Shown: positions 23,661 to 35,203 of the stretch, in pieces
Numbering within the stretch: position 1 is the first letter of the stretch
Layout: every line of letters begins with the position of its first letter
Assembly (NCBI RefSeq): GCF_003573695.1
Contig: NC_039368.1
Span: 11,846,360 to 11,910,359, forward strand
DNA length: 64,000 nucleotides
Direction: 5' to 3'
Origin: Papaver somniferum
Lineage: Eukaryota; Streptophyta; Magnoliopsida; Ranunculales; Papaveraceae
Notes under the pieces: model-generated
What the model was told of the DNA's origin: nothing
The model's input: the letters and a program-made list of their open reading frames with translations, nothing else
The model's database searches: none
Translations under genes and position numbers: made by a program

Positions 23661-25299
23661 CTTGAGGATCTTTACAAATATAATCCAGAATTTTTACCAG
23701 CTAATCAACAAGTACCTGAAAGTTCACCATACAATTCTTCCCCCTCAACACCAAATCTTCACCATTTTCACCTAGTCCATCAAATTCTTCACCAGATACC
23801 CCAAGAAATCCAAATGTGAAATTAGTTCTCCATAATGATGATGGGGTAAGAGAAAAATTCCAGGGAGGAACAATGAAATACTGGCTAGAAAATTAGCTCA
23901 AGAAGGAGGAAGTTCCAATGAATTTAACATGACGGAGTTTATGGAACATCAGAAGACCGTCGAGAAGCAAAGTGTGGTTGATAGGAAATTTCAAAAGAGG
24001 GAGAGTCTCCTTTCTCAAGAAAAATTTGGGTTTGACTATGAAAAGCGTGACATTCTTCAAGCCGACACTTCAATTATGAACCTCTAACAAAAACATTTGT
24101 GGCAAATCGAATTTGACAGGATTCAAGCACAGATTGAACAACAAGCTGGATTTACTAATAGCCAACCTGGTGGTGATGAAGATTAGGATTAGTATGATGA
24201 TGAGTTCGATGTAGTAGAACCTATAGATGATTGATGCATTAATTTAAGTTTTAATTTGAAGTATTGCATTTTAATTTGATATGTTGTTATTGCATTCTAC
24301 TTAACATTAGTTTGGAATGAAAAGTTGATTAATTTGAAATGTTGTTGCAGTCTACTTAATTAAGTTTCGCTCATTAACTTAAACTAAAATACATAACTTA
24401 ATAATTAAACCAAGATAGATAACTTAATAATTAAACTAAAATACATAACTTAATAATCACTCTCAACCGCTCTTTCATGCTCTGCCAAAAGATTCACTCT
24501 TAGATCATCTCTTAAACTGTCATACAAATTCCGGTTTCGAATGTAATTATTCATACGAGCGTAATTTCTTGCAGGCACGCCCCTTTCTGGTTGAATCTCA
24601 GGCCTCAGATCTTCTTATTCATAGTCAGTACACTCCTTATCGCAACGGTTTCCTGAATTACCATGTTATGAAGAATTATGGAAGTGAGCATAGTGTTGTG
24701 CATTTTCACGAGGACTCAACCCACAATATGGCCCACAAATGATAGCGAACTTCCTCTTCAAAATTCCAAAGGCGTGTTCCACATATTTCCTCAATGCCAT
24801 TTGTTGATTGTTAAAATGCCGGTAAGAATTCCCCAATGCACCGGCAGGAGGCTGACGGTAACATTGAACCAAGGTGCACCATTTTGGGTAGATACCATCC
24901 ACAAGATAATACCCATGAGTTTACTGATGGTCGTTGATCATGAAACAAACTTGGGGACATATTCCATACATCAGATCTTCAAACAGAGGCGACTTCTACA
25001 AAACATTAATATCATTTTGTGAACCCGGAAAACAAAAAAAAAAAGCGTGTCATATCCAACAATCATAAGTAGCAGCAGCTTGAAGGATAACAATTAGTTT
25101 TGGATAATAAACCTTACATTGACCAGCCCAATAAACATGGCATCCTTTCCATACCCAATGCGTACAATCAAGACTACCGAGCATTCCTGATGTAGATGGT
25201 GAAATTTTGATAAAGGGCAAAAATGTTATTTCAAGACCATAGACAGAATTCAACTCTCACGGGAGATATTAAGCCCTTTCCCCTCAAGGCACTCATATC

Positions 25300-25875
25300 C
25301 ATGATTTCTAGTATATGTCCCCGCGAGACACTGCTGGTCGTGATGCTGTGACTCCTAGTGCACATGCTCGACGAGATATTGCTGGTCACGTAGGTTCTGT
25401 AGAGCGTAAAATGTCCCCGACATACTTATGAACCAGAACAACCACAATTCCAGCATGTCTTCACGAGACGCAGCTGATTGTGATGCCATGATTCCTAGTA
25501 TACATCCTCAACGAGATACTGCTAGTCATATAGGCTCTGTAGATGCGTAAAAACGTCTCCAGCGGACTTATGACCCAGAGCGGGGATATGCATATCTCCA
25601 TTAAGTACGACTCACCCTATTTGATATCAAGGACTGATTCCTAGTACATAATCGTGAGATACACTGGTCACGTCTGCTCTAAGCTCTGACTCGACTTACT
25701 GAGATTTCCGAATAACTCCTAGGACTCCCCGCGACATACGCTGGTTATTTTGCCTCCGGGCCCTTTCAACAGACTCCTAGAACATCCTTTCGAGATACAC
25801 TGGCTTGTTGGCCCATCATATGGACACATAGTTGATTTCTAGCACACCTCTGTAAAATACGCTGGTCAAAGAAAA
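25300..25875 (+). repeat. about eight iterations of a ~35-bp motif in the probable LTR
   Basis: A degenerate unit, gayTCCTAGtacat...cgAGATAcaCTGGTCa, recurs near 25304, 25349, 25447, 25485, 25636, 25712, 25770 and 25833. The pair around 25351-25440 and 25490-25580 also shares longer flanks (ggctctgtaga, acttatgaaccagag-type). All lie upstream of the TATA box. Confidence 0.7.
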
Positions 25876-26433
25876 GTGAGCCAAAGTCTCGCTGAGACAT
25901 TACACGGGAGTACAAATCCCTTTCTCTCTCTTTAAGGCGAGTCCAGCCGACCACATAGAGATTCTGATCCGTTAATAAAATCTCAGAGAGATTCACATCT
26001 CTCCGCAGTTGGATATTCCCCATGGTAGTCACACGCCTCATGTAGGAATCAAGTCTCCCCCCACACGAATTCTGAGGCATCCCATGCCTTTTCACGTGAC
26101 TCATCCTAGTCATTCTTACAAATCGGAGAATATCTCTCTATCTTGGCCAATTTGGCTAAAGAGAATATTTTTCTCTCTCAACACGCCATCACGAAGGATG
26201 ACTCAGATTCACACAAATGGAGGGATAACAATTAGGGTTTTGATCTGACGGTCTTTAGCACATGTGAGAAATACGGGCTTATTTCTCACTTCAAAAGAGA
26301 GTAAAGGCGGTGGAATAATGAGATAAACTCAACCTAGCTTATCTCAATCTATTCCTGAAGAGACGGGAGAATTGCTTCGTTCGGCACGAAAAGTAATCCT
26401 TATCTTCACCGACCTGAGATTAGATAATTCAGC

Positions 26434-26440
26434 TATAAAT
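26434..26440 (+). promoter_or_regulatory. TATA box of the probable solo LTR
   Basis: tataaat within agctataaataggtcc, about 275 bp before the 3' edge of the insertion, where an LTR U3/R boundary would be expected. Confidence 0.55.
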
Positions 26441-27789
26441 AGGTCCTCTATTTCTCCAAGCTACAAGGATCTTTCTCATAACCTCTCAGAGTAATTCTTC
26501 TTCAAACCCTAGAATTCTCTGATCTCTCTCTTCATCTGCTTTCCTCCCTAAGACCAGCCCTAAATCTCTTCCTTGTGACTGAAGCAGCCTTTGAACGACC
26601 ACTATGCGTGGTTTAGGCGAAGATTGTTCGTGCTCAACCTCCCATAACTCACTTTCATAAACCTTAGAATCCCACTTCTAATCTCTCTCAAATTTTAGGT
26701 AACTATACCAGGGAATCCTCTTTCCTTATTCTCCCTCTATATTTCTCTAACATCTTCCTCGATTGGTTTACGTAAATATGTTGGACCAAAACGATTAATC
26801 ATTACTTCACAAAACAATGAAAGATAAGTGAATGAAATTGTTTTACCCATACGAAGGTACTCTTCATTCGAATCTGCTGGTTTGCTATAATCTAGAATCC
26901 TTAAAGCCGAAGTAACTTTTTGTTCAGGACTATGACCTCTAATATTCAGTGCATCAAACTGATAATTAAATTGAGGTTCTACTCGACAAATCTCTTCAAT
27001 AATATTTTTCATCAGATGCCGAGGCATGCAGAATCGACGTTAGAGATCTTCATCAGAGTACATACAATTGGGAAGAAAATAACTGTACATCAGCTTCTGG
27101 CGGTAAAATTCCCTTCCTCGATACGTTTATCTGGAACTCTAGGTATTTAGCCCGTATGTACGAGCATCATAGTATCTTCAGCTTCCTCATAGTCAAGTTC
27201 TTACAACCTCCTCTGATGCATTTCTTGCCGTAATCTAAACCGATTCATAATAACATTCCTCTCTTCATTGGATCTCGCCATTGATGATTATGAAATTTAA
27301 AATTGAGAATACAGACAGAGAAATTGGTGAAATATATGTAGAAGTAGGTGTGAGTAACTTGAAGAGTACAAGGGTGTATATATAGGAACCAACATGGGGA
27401 AATAGTCGTTGCAAAATAACTACTGATCTATAGTCATAATATCGCTAGTGATGTTGTTTATGATGCCAGCGATATTCAGAATATTCCAAGCGCTATTCAA
27501 AATATCGTCAACGCTCTGGATAATAACGGTCGATAATAACTCATTTGCCATGCCACGTAATATGCCGGCAGGCACATTTTTTTTTGTCACGTGCATAAGA
27601 ATGGGCCCAAGTGTAGAGAAGTTGGCCTAACCATATCATGGTCCCCTCGAGGGGGGAAAAAGAATTGGTCCCCAAAAAATCTTTCATTTTCTAGTGAGTT
27701 CAATTCAAGTCCACCTACATCCATTACCAGTGAGTTCTTTAACAAATTCAGGTTCCTCCAGTCTCTTTTCTTTTCTTCCTCTTCTCCCA

Positions 27790-28926
27790 ATGTTGTCGTC
27801 TCTGGGCCGTACAGTTGCTAGGAGCTTTATTAATGGAGGTAATTCAACAACCGTTTCTCTTATCAGGTTTAGATCTGTTTTCATTCACATCAATTCTTCA
27901 TCTTCTTCATTTGTAGTGAATTACTTAATCAATTCATGTGGATTATCAGCTGATGAAGCTATCTCTGCTTCTAAAAAACTCAATTTCAAAACTTCATCAA
28001 AACCAGATTCAGTCTTAAACCTACTTGAAAACTTTGGGTTTACTAAACCCTATATCTCTAATCTCATTAAAAAGAATCCCTTAATCCTTTTATACAATCC
28101 TGAGAAAACCCTTAAACCTAAATTTGATTTTTTCAACTCTAAGGGATTTTCTGGAATTGACCTTGCAAAGTTCCTCTCCAGTAACAAACGTATCCTTGAG
28201 ACTAAATCACAGAGCATAATGCTTTCTTTTGATATCCTGAAGAACATTGTTCACTGTGACAAGAGTGTAATCACCATTATCAAACGCAATGCTTAGATTT
28301 TCACGGGAAGTTTTGGTATAAAAGATGTGATGCCCAACATTCATCTATTGAGAAATGAAGGTGTCCCTCAATCCAATATTTCTAGGTTTATAATTAACCA
28401 ACCGAGAATGTTTACGACAAGAACTGGTAAATTCAACGAGATTGTTGAAAAGATTAAGGGTATGGGTATCCATCCTTTTAAATGTAATTTTCTTGGAGCT
28501 ATCCAGGCATTTACAGCGTTGAGCAATTCTAATTGGGAGTTAAAGATGGATTTATACAGGAGATTTGGTTTGTCTGAAGATGAAATTCATAATGCATTTA
28601 AAATCCATCCTCAGTGTATGCTTACTTCTGTGAAAAAGATAACCTCGATAATGGATTACCTGGTGAATCAAATGGGTTACAGTTCGTCTTATGTTGCCAA
28701 ATACCCCTGTATTTTTTGTTATAGCTTGGAGAAGAGAATCATACCTAGGTGTTCTGTTTATAAATTGTTAACCTGCAAAGGTTTGATCAAGAATCAGTTT
28801 TCCTTAATTTCACTTCTAAATTACAATTATGAATCTTTTCTGGAGAAGTTTGTGATCAAGTTTGAGGTAGAAGCTCCGGAGCTATTGAAGATGTATCCAA
28901 GTGCAGTTAAATCTAGAGCTACCTAG
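27790..28926 (+). pseudogene. mTERF family protein gene with one in-frame stop
   Basis: mTERF proteins bind nucleic acid in mitochondria or chloroplasts and affect organelle transcription, splicing or translation. Start chosen at 27790 (MLSSLGRTVARSF, an Arg/Ser-rich presequence); an in-frame ATG at 27694 lies further upstream but adds only a UTR-like stretch. The frame runs 378 residues with helical repeats of the family: SCGLSADEAISASKKL, FGFTKPYISNLIKKNPLILL, KPKFDFFNSKGFSG, then after the break EGVPQSNISRFIINQPRMF, FGLSEDEIHNAFKIHPQCML, YPCIFCYSLEKRIIPR. One lesion only: TAG at 28294-28296 (RNA-stop-IF), where relatives have Trp, so a single G-to-A change fits. Length and everything else are normal, and no intron is seen. 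It may be a fresh null allele, a sequencing error, or a pseudogene. Confidence 0.88.
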
Positions 28927-29110
28927 TAGTACTTCTGAAGAATGTTCACAGATAATTATGGTGTAGCTTGTCTCAATTTAGAGGTATTTCTTATTCTAAT
29001 GAAAATTTTATCCTTTCGTGTTAATGGTACGATATATGCATTTTGATATGTATGTAGTGTGAATTTAAGATCTGCAAAATAGTATTAAGAACCTTGCATT
29101 TCAACCTACT

Positions 29111-29200
29111 GTGCCCAAGATATGCCATATAATTTTGAATTATGGGTTGGGGAAGAGGTTTATTGTAAAGTTTCAATCTTCAAGGATTTGATTACCAATG
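29111..29200 (+). pseudogene. mTERF C-terminal remnant
   Basis: Reads VPKICHIILNYGLGKRFI, lining up with VAKYPCIFCYSLEKRII of the mTERF gene just upstream, then frameshifts into KDLITNE, matching its KGLIKNQ. It suggests a former tandem mTERF array, as is common in plants. 28927-29110 is the 3' flank of the gene; from 29200 to 29743 I see no exon. Confidence 0.55.
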
Positions 29201-29743
29201 AATGACGAATCTAAATTCGTAAAAGATTATGCTGTGCTAGTTCCAGAAAGTTGAGGTGCTGGAAATTAGTCCAGTGAAACAAAGCTTTTAACAAAGCTGA
29301 CTGAAACAAATAACTAGTCCAGTGACTGGAGTGTGTCTGAGAGAATCACCTGTGCGTAAGCGTTTAAATCCTAGAGGAATATTTTAGTTTAGGGCCTGCT
29401 AACCACTATTTCCCCAAATTATTGCATGATCAGTTACTGGACCCAAGTGCTTGAAATAGTGACTGCAAACACAGTGACACCAGGCAACACACTATAAGCT
29501 CCGTGGATGCATTAGCTCAGCTGGCTAATGGAGATTACATATCGCATGACCGGGACACTAAACATGTTCCCTAATCTGTCCATACAAACTTAAAGGGCCA
29601 CACATGCTTGAATTCTTAGCTTTTGTGCTGATAATTATGCCTTCCAAAGCTATTTGTATTAAGCATGTTGAAAATGTATTAATGTGATTAAAACTTCAGT
29701 TCATTGGCCTAGCATCTGGTTTTCTTGTTGCCTGTTTCGTTCA

Positions 29744-30287
29744 ATGGCCTCACACCGTCACCACCAACAGCTGCAGCAACCTTCTTTAAATTCACCGGTC
29801 AGTGTCTTAGTCGTCTGTTAGTTGATTGCTGTGGTACGACATATGTTGACTTTGAATCACCCATAACATGTGGATGTTTTTCGATTTCAGTACCAGGGAT
29901 CTGGTTTCGCTGGTCATCAAAATGCTGATGTAAATTCTGCAACTTATTGCATCTTGCTATTGTCTTGGGGATTTCATCAAGTCCTAATGGTTTTTAGTTA
30001 CACGATTTGGGTGTTAGTTGATGTTTCTTAGTATCTTGCGGCATGGAACTGCAGGAACTTGGTTATGCTGAATCACATGTTTCGGCCAGTTCAGTTGTTG
30101 ACCTTGATCGTTTCCACCAGGTATACACGATGCTAACTTATTGCTATTGGTATTGGTATGATGGAAATAATAGCTAACAGCTTCTTGTTACAGTTTCTTT
30201 GTTCGTTACCATGCAGAAGGCTGATGGTGTTTTGGTTTGGTTTATCTCTATCTTGCTTGAAACTTGCAGGGCCTTCTGGCACAGTAG
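29744..30287 (+). other. candidate short multi-exon gene or gene fragment, unrecognised
   Basis: Four segments join in frame with GT..AG borders: 29744-29797 (MASHRHHQQLQQPSLNSP), 29891-29929 (YQGSGFAGHQNAD), 30055-30120 (ELGYAESHVSASSVVDLDRF then HQ) and 30270-30287 (GLLAQ, stop). The 58-residue product is Gln/His/Ser-rich with no domain I know. It could be the first exons of a larger gene whose rest is lost, since the stop comes at once in exon 4. Weak evidence: in-frame joining of four short exons can happen by chance. Confidence 0.3.
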
Positions 30288-30289
30288 TG

Positions 30290-31003
30290 GGCGTGGAAGA
30301 ACAAACATGCAAGTTGACCCTGTAATGTTTTTATTTATCAAATTTTGATTTCCATGGCATTTGTGATGTACTTTCAAGAGCATAAGAGAAGGGATTCTGA
30401 AGCAAGATGCAGCTAAAGCTTGTCTGCTTGAAGGAGAGGAAGTCCCATGCTGCAAAGGAAATGAGTGGTGCACAAGCACAACGGTTTATGCAGAGAAATA
30501 TATGATAGAGAATGCATGCTAACAAGAGCAGAAATCTTGAGGACCGGAAGCTGTCCTGTGCTGTGCTCATCTTGTACTATATGTAATGGCAATATTGTTC
30601 ACTTTGGGCTTCACCCTTGACAATGTCCAGTTTTTACATTTTCAGTAAATGGAAAATTTACACAAAGTAAAGTTTCAGTAATTAGAAACCAGAGCTACAA
30701 TAAAATGGTGTTCTTAATCAAACCAACCTATTAGGTAGTGACCCTACAGCTGCGACCGTTTCTGCCGGTAAGTGGAGTCAAGCTTTCCGTCCTTACCATT
30801 GATCGTTTGAAGTCTTCAACGAAAGCCAGGGGGTTGATTTGCATATGCAAATGTTGCTGGTGTAGCCAAGTCGAGTGCTGTTAGAGTTGCATTGCTGCTA
30901 TCCACAGGGCTGGCTGCTTTCACGATGAAATTGTAGGCCGAGGTCTGGCCCATCAGAGTTGCTGTTCTAACTAAGTACTCACTAGTCACCACCACATACC
31001 AAA
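30290..31003. other. intergenic, no gene assigned
   Basis: A minus-strand frame at 30816-31019 (ending ALDLATPATFAYANQPPGFR) has coding-like composition but I do not recognise it and see no splice partners. Nothing else stands out. Confidence 0.35.
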
Positions 31004-31113
31004 AATAGTCAATGGTCAAAACAGACTACATATTCACAGACAAATGAATATGAAAAAGAATAGTCAATGGTCAAAACAGAATACATGTTCACAGACAAAT
31101 GAATATAAAATAT
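31004..31113 (+). repeat. 55-bp tandem repeat, two units
   Basis: The unit starting aatagtcaatggtcaaaaca begins at 31004 and again at 31059, with only a few mismatches across each 55-bp copy. Confidence 0.9.
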
Positions 31114-31169
31114 GTAAGGTTAAAAAGGGTTTACCTATTTCCTATATCCATTTTTCCTATTTTTCATCC

Positions 31170-33073
31170 CTTTGACTATTTTTAGAATCAATTTATGTTT
31201 ACGACCTAATCGTGATTCAAGATTTAATAATTTGAAAATAGCCTGGAACAGTGTATCATTGAGGTTATTCGGGAATGTTTTGAATTCATTATTATAGAGA
31301 TACAGAACTACTGTAAACTCTAGATACAGTATGCATACCAGTTCACATATTGGGAGAATTGTTATAAATCTGGAGCCGCGATACATGTATCCAGTACATG
31401 TACCGACGTATCTTTAGTTCGGAAATGATTTTTTGGTATGCATATCCGGTATCCATACCACAAAAATCTGTTGACTCGTGAACCAGAAAGGTATGCATAC
31501 CTAGTATGCAAACGGGGTTTCCAAACAAAATTGATACTCATATCCGGTATGCAAACCATAAAAGATTTGTATGTTCCTGAACATATTTTTTCTTAAGGGT
31601 ATACATACCATGACAAAAAATGTTCGCGAACATGTTATAGTACACGTATCCTGTATACGTACTTACCATGTCTAATATTTTCAAATGCATTAGAAGTATC
31701 TCTACGAGATAATCAGCATTTAAATAAATCTCTAAAAACACATCTAGACATGATTGATCACATTCGTGACTGAAGATTAAAATCTTAATGTTTTATATAA
31801 AAATGGTTAAGCTTATATTTCAATTGGCTAGTTTCGGATAACCTTTATGAAAACATCATTATACATGGTTCAGTTACGGTTCATCATAACCAGAGTGTAT
31901 ATTCTATTATGTTAATCTCAAGTCAAGTTTTGCATCTAATGGTGATTACTGATTGTTTGATTCCAAAACTACCTTATTTTAAATCCAAAGCAACCTTGAA
32001 CTTGATAGTCTATATAAGGACAACCTCAAATAAATGCGATCTTTTAATCCCCGACACCATTCATGTGTGTATTAGTTATAAACTAGAGTCGTCCTCTCCT
32101 AAAAACCCTTCTAGGGTTTAGCGACTAAAAAGACTTCACGTAGGGATTCGTGAAGCCAAGTCCAACTATTTTTATCTTGATAATTCGTGTATATGTTGTT
32201 TGATTGTTGAGTCTTTCTCCAACATACAACATAGATATAAATCGCAAAGTATCTTCGCCTCAGACTTTGTGATTCCACAAGTTTATACTTGTGAAGTAAC
32301 TAATAATTTAGGATGCTCTTCAGGAGTCATAAGGCCGAATTTTGAGATTTGCTAGACTTTGTCTACTGCATTCGATTTCCTACCTCACCTTGATATTAAT
32401 CGGAACGGAAATCACATATAGGCTTATCTGTGGGAGGAAGATTGGTTTAAAGTCTTCAATTGAGTTGAAACAACTCTTAGGATGTAAATGACGTCAATTA
32501 AGGGAATCAACTGCGCGGAGTTCTGCTGGGATTCAAGAGGCGTAGGGAGCGCGACTGGAGTTGAATTGTTGTGACGGTTTAATTCGGTCTCAACTACATT
32601 CCAGTCCAAAGTTTTGATAGTATGCTAAAGTCTGTAGCGGATTAATTCAGTTTGGTGTTCAATCTGGACTAGGTCTTGGGGTTTTTCTGCATTTATGGTT
32701 TCCTTGTTAACAAAATTTCTTGTGTCTGTGTTATTTATTTTTCCACATTATATTTTTTATCTTCATAATTGAAATATCACAGGTTGTACGTAAATCATTA
32801 AAAGTAGATATATCCATTGTAATTGATTGGATACGACTTGATTGATTCTTGGATATTGATCTTTGGAATCTTCCAAGTACTCTCTTACACAAATCAGATT
32901 CACGGATTAGTCTCTGTTAACATTCTAATTGTGAGAGAAAGAGATACAAATTCTGAGTATTATTTATTGATTGAGATTCATTAAGTTGAACTCTCGGAAT
33001 TATATTTAGGTTTAGCCCATACATGTTGCCTAACAAAAAGTTGGTGGTGTATTTTAGTACCACCACATTTTCA
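31170..33073 (+). mobile_element. 5'-truncated LTR of the long-LTR family, plus orientation
   Basis: From about 31190 (aatcgtgattcaag) it aligns with the LTR at 50624-53006, including the stretch with repeated tatgcatacc/ggtatgca words and the block agggtttagcgactaaaaa near 32112, and ends at the same point (ggtggtgtatttt...ttttca). The first ~450 bp of the LTR are absent. No internal region of this copy is seen. It abuts the broken 3' end of the Copia element. Confidence 0.65.
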
Positions 33074-33949
33074 GCTATATGTGGTCACTCGGAAATCCTG
33101 TCTTGTTATCAACATGACAAAGTATATTTTCAATGGATTTGTATGAAGAAGGAGTTAATCAAATTTATCTAGGAGGACTAGGTAAGAAGACTGGATTTGA
33201 AGCTAAAGAAATAGAACTCTTATTATCACATGCGAGAACAAGATGACTAGTTATGTAAATACGTAAATCTTTATGCAACTGACATATACAAATGAGTTCA
33301 ACAATTTTTGAGGCAAAAGCTCTACATTCATCTTCATTAGAGCTTATTGAAATCGTTGGCTGCTTCTTTAGAGATCATAAAATGGAATTATCACTGAACA
33401 AAATAAAGTATCCACTAACAGACCTTCTAGTATGTGGATATGCATCCCAATCAACATCAGTATAACCATAAATAACAACCGTACCTTTAGTGAAATACAG
33501 ACCATGACCAAGTGTACCTTTTATATACCTAAGGATTCTCTTAGCTGCAGTTAAATAAACAGAGCTAGAAGAATGAATAAATTGACAAACTTAATTTACG
33601 GCATAAGCTATTCCATATATGGACCAAGTTAAATATTCATGAGAATTGACTAAAAATCGATATACGGTTGGATTTGAAAGTACTTCACTATTATTAGCAC
33701 TCCTTCTTGTACCTGGTGGACAAGGAGATGTACATGCCTTCGAAACCAACATATTATACTTCTGCAAAATATCTAGTGCATATTTATTTTGTTAAAGAAA
33801 CAAGTTATTCTTATTCATTTTTAACTTCTAAACCCAGAAAATAGTGAAGTTGATCAAGTTCTTTAACAAGATTATTTTTTTATTGAAGTAAGGAATCAAA
33901 AAATCACAATAATCAATAGGATTCCTGGTAATAATATTATCATCATAAC

Positions 33950-34413
33950 CAGGGACGGACCCAGAAATCTTTATAGGGTAGGGCTAAAATATTATTAGTC
34001 GTCAATGCGGTCGAAGGCCGCGCCAATTTTTTTGCAACGAGTTAGATAAATAATGGTTAAATGGAATTTGTCTGTAAAGTACTAGATAAATAGATAAGTA
34101 CAACTTTAAAAACTGCAAAATTTTAACTTCGAAAAGCTATTAGACAAAGAAATTTATGGTTTATAAAAGAAAAATGAAAAAGTAAATGGATGTGACAAAT
34201 AAAATTTTATGTTTTAGACAAGATTTGGGGCTAAAAATTATTTGTACTACACTACAAGGATTAATTAGAAATAACGATTGGCTAACTACTAATTTTTAGA
34301 AACAAAGGTGGGCTAATTACTATTTTTAAGAAACTGTGTGTAAAAAAATTTTGACTAGCTAAAATTAGGGACGGGCTATAGCCCGGGTTAGCCCCTTGCT
34401 AGGCCCGTCCCTG
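33950..34413. mobile_element. hAT-type MITE, 464 bp
   Basis: Terminal inverted repeats CAGGGACGGACCCAG (left) and CTAGGCCCGTCCCTG (right). Flanks atcataac (33942-33949) and atcacaat (34414-34421) agree at six of eight bases, as expected for an aged 8-bp hAT target duplication. There is no coding capacity. It lies in the Copia reverse transcriptase/RNase H region and so is younger than that element. Confidence 0.85.
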
Positions 34414-35203
34414 ATCACAATATGCAAGAAACATTGTCATTATTGAACCCACTTTCTGAATAAACAAAGAAGTATCTTCCATAGATGATTTAAACTTCAA
34501 ACTTTGAACGACCTCTGCAAGTTTCTCTTACCAAGCTTTTCAGGAGATTCTTTTAAGACGTAAAGAGACTTTTGTACTCTACATACATAATCTGGGTGAT
34601 CTTTATCTTGGAGTTGTACCATATAAACTTGTTCTTCTTCTAACGTACCATGAATAAAAACAGTATTTACATCAAGTTGTTTCAGTGACCAGTTATAATT
34701 TACTACTATAGAAAGTACAATTCTAGTTTTAGTAGGTTTCACAACGGGGTTGAATTTTTTTTTGTGTAGTTAAAGCCTTCTAATTGATGAAACCATTTTC
34801 TTGCCAATTAATCTAAATTTGTATTTATCAATAGTACAATCTGGTTTATTTTTAATTCAGCACACTTTACATCTTAGTAGGTTTTGTGAAGGATAGGGTG
34901 GTACTAAAATCCAACTTCCGGCAACAATTGGTGTTTTTGTTTCTTTAATCATAACATACATCTAGTTTAGGTCTCTATGAAAGCTTGTGCAAAGAAAGTT
35001 GGAATTTTAGACAATATAGTAGCAAGAAGGGTAGAGGAATAATATGCTTAACAGAGAAATAAGTTTTAGGTTTGAAAGTATTATCTTTAGCTCCAGTGAT
35101 CATTGAGTGACCAGAAGTATTAGAAGAAAAAATAATATTTGTTGTATTCATAAGTTTAGCAGAAGTGGAAATATGAATGTAGCAGAAGTGACATTACCCA
35201 TAC

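Larger units (their letters stand above)
20403..24240 (+). pseudogene. Harbinger ORF1 (Myb/SANT-like DNA-binding protein), split and decayed
   Basis: The first half, about 20403-20822, contains VCGAKYNLKEDECICRNYVF, like the GxxxSxxED start of the plant Harbinger ORF1 / NAM-associated family, then MWKNIIHKYEA, RDAKRLAERFITFNREV and a SGLMDGD stretch typical of the domain end. The second half, about 23661-24240, gives an Asn/Pro/Ser-rich linker, then EILARKLAQEGGSSNEFNMT and a Glu/Lys/Gln-rich C-terminal helix (QKTVEKQSVVDRKFQKRESL) ending at a TAG near 24186. Stops and frameshifts occur in both halves: TAA right after the first ATG, TGA and TAG near 20730-20750. The intervening 2.8 kb is a later insertion. 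In active elements this protein helps the transposase bind the ends. Confidence 0.75.
25188..26710 (+). mobile_element. 1.5-kb insertion in the transposase gene, probable solo LTR
   Basis: It starts TGATGTAGATGG and ends AACTATACCA, so has TG...CA edges, and it splits the transposase codons for GFPG and MLGS cleanly. It has a TATA box (26434-26440) in the right place for an LTR promoter, followed by a pyrimidine-rich transcribed-looking tail. No internal retrotransposon genes are present. A 5-bp target duplication is not evident (attcc on the left, gggaa on the right), which could mean unequal recombination between elements. The open frame on its minus strand at 25766-26113 looks accidental. 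Confidence 0.6.
24560..27281 (-). pseudogene. Harbinger ORF2 (DDE transposase), split and decayed
   Basis: Read on the minus strand from about 27281: a start region (MARSNEERNVIMNRFRLRQ), then the helix-turn-helix segment (MPRHLMKNIIEEI, GHSPEQKVTSALRILDYSKP, ADSNEEYLRMGKT), broken by TAG at 26739-26737 after EEDVREI. After the nested insertion it resumes with GMLGSLDCTHWVWKGC, carrying the first catalytic Asp, then ATYDCWI, the NDINVL and SPLFEDLMYG block with the second, DGIYPKWCTLVQ and finally YVEHAFGILKRKFAII with the catalytic Glu. This matches the order of HARBI1/PIF DDE transposases. There are several stops, including one after ATYDCWI. The product would cut and paste the element. Confidence 0.82.
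20002..27607. mobile_element. PIF/Harbinger DNA transposon, degraded, with two nested insertions
   Basis: Both ends carry related terminal sequences: ggcatattcttatgcacatg at the left and its near mirror, cgtgcataagaatgggcc, at the right, sharing attcttatgcac. The flanking triplets are TAA (19999-20001) and CAA (27608-27610), a one-mismatch version of the 3-bp TTA/TAA duplication made by this superfamily. Inside are the two expected, divergently placed genes: a Myb/SANT-like ORF1 on + and a DDE transposase ORF2 on -. Removing the insertions at 20823-23660 and 25188-26710 leaves about 3.2 kb, a normal size for the group. All reading frames contain stops, so the element is inactive. Confidence 0.85.

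Noticed and set aside
25766..26113. 115-codon minus-strand frame inside the probable solo LTR
   Set aside because: It overlaps the iterated LTR motifs and reads as repeats of them; no protein family likeness.
29505..29560. tRNA-like A box (tagctcagctgg)
   Set aside because: A good A box, but no B box (ggttcgaatcc-type) follows at a usable distance and no cloverleaf can be drawn, so neither a tRNA nor a clear SINE.
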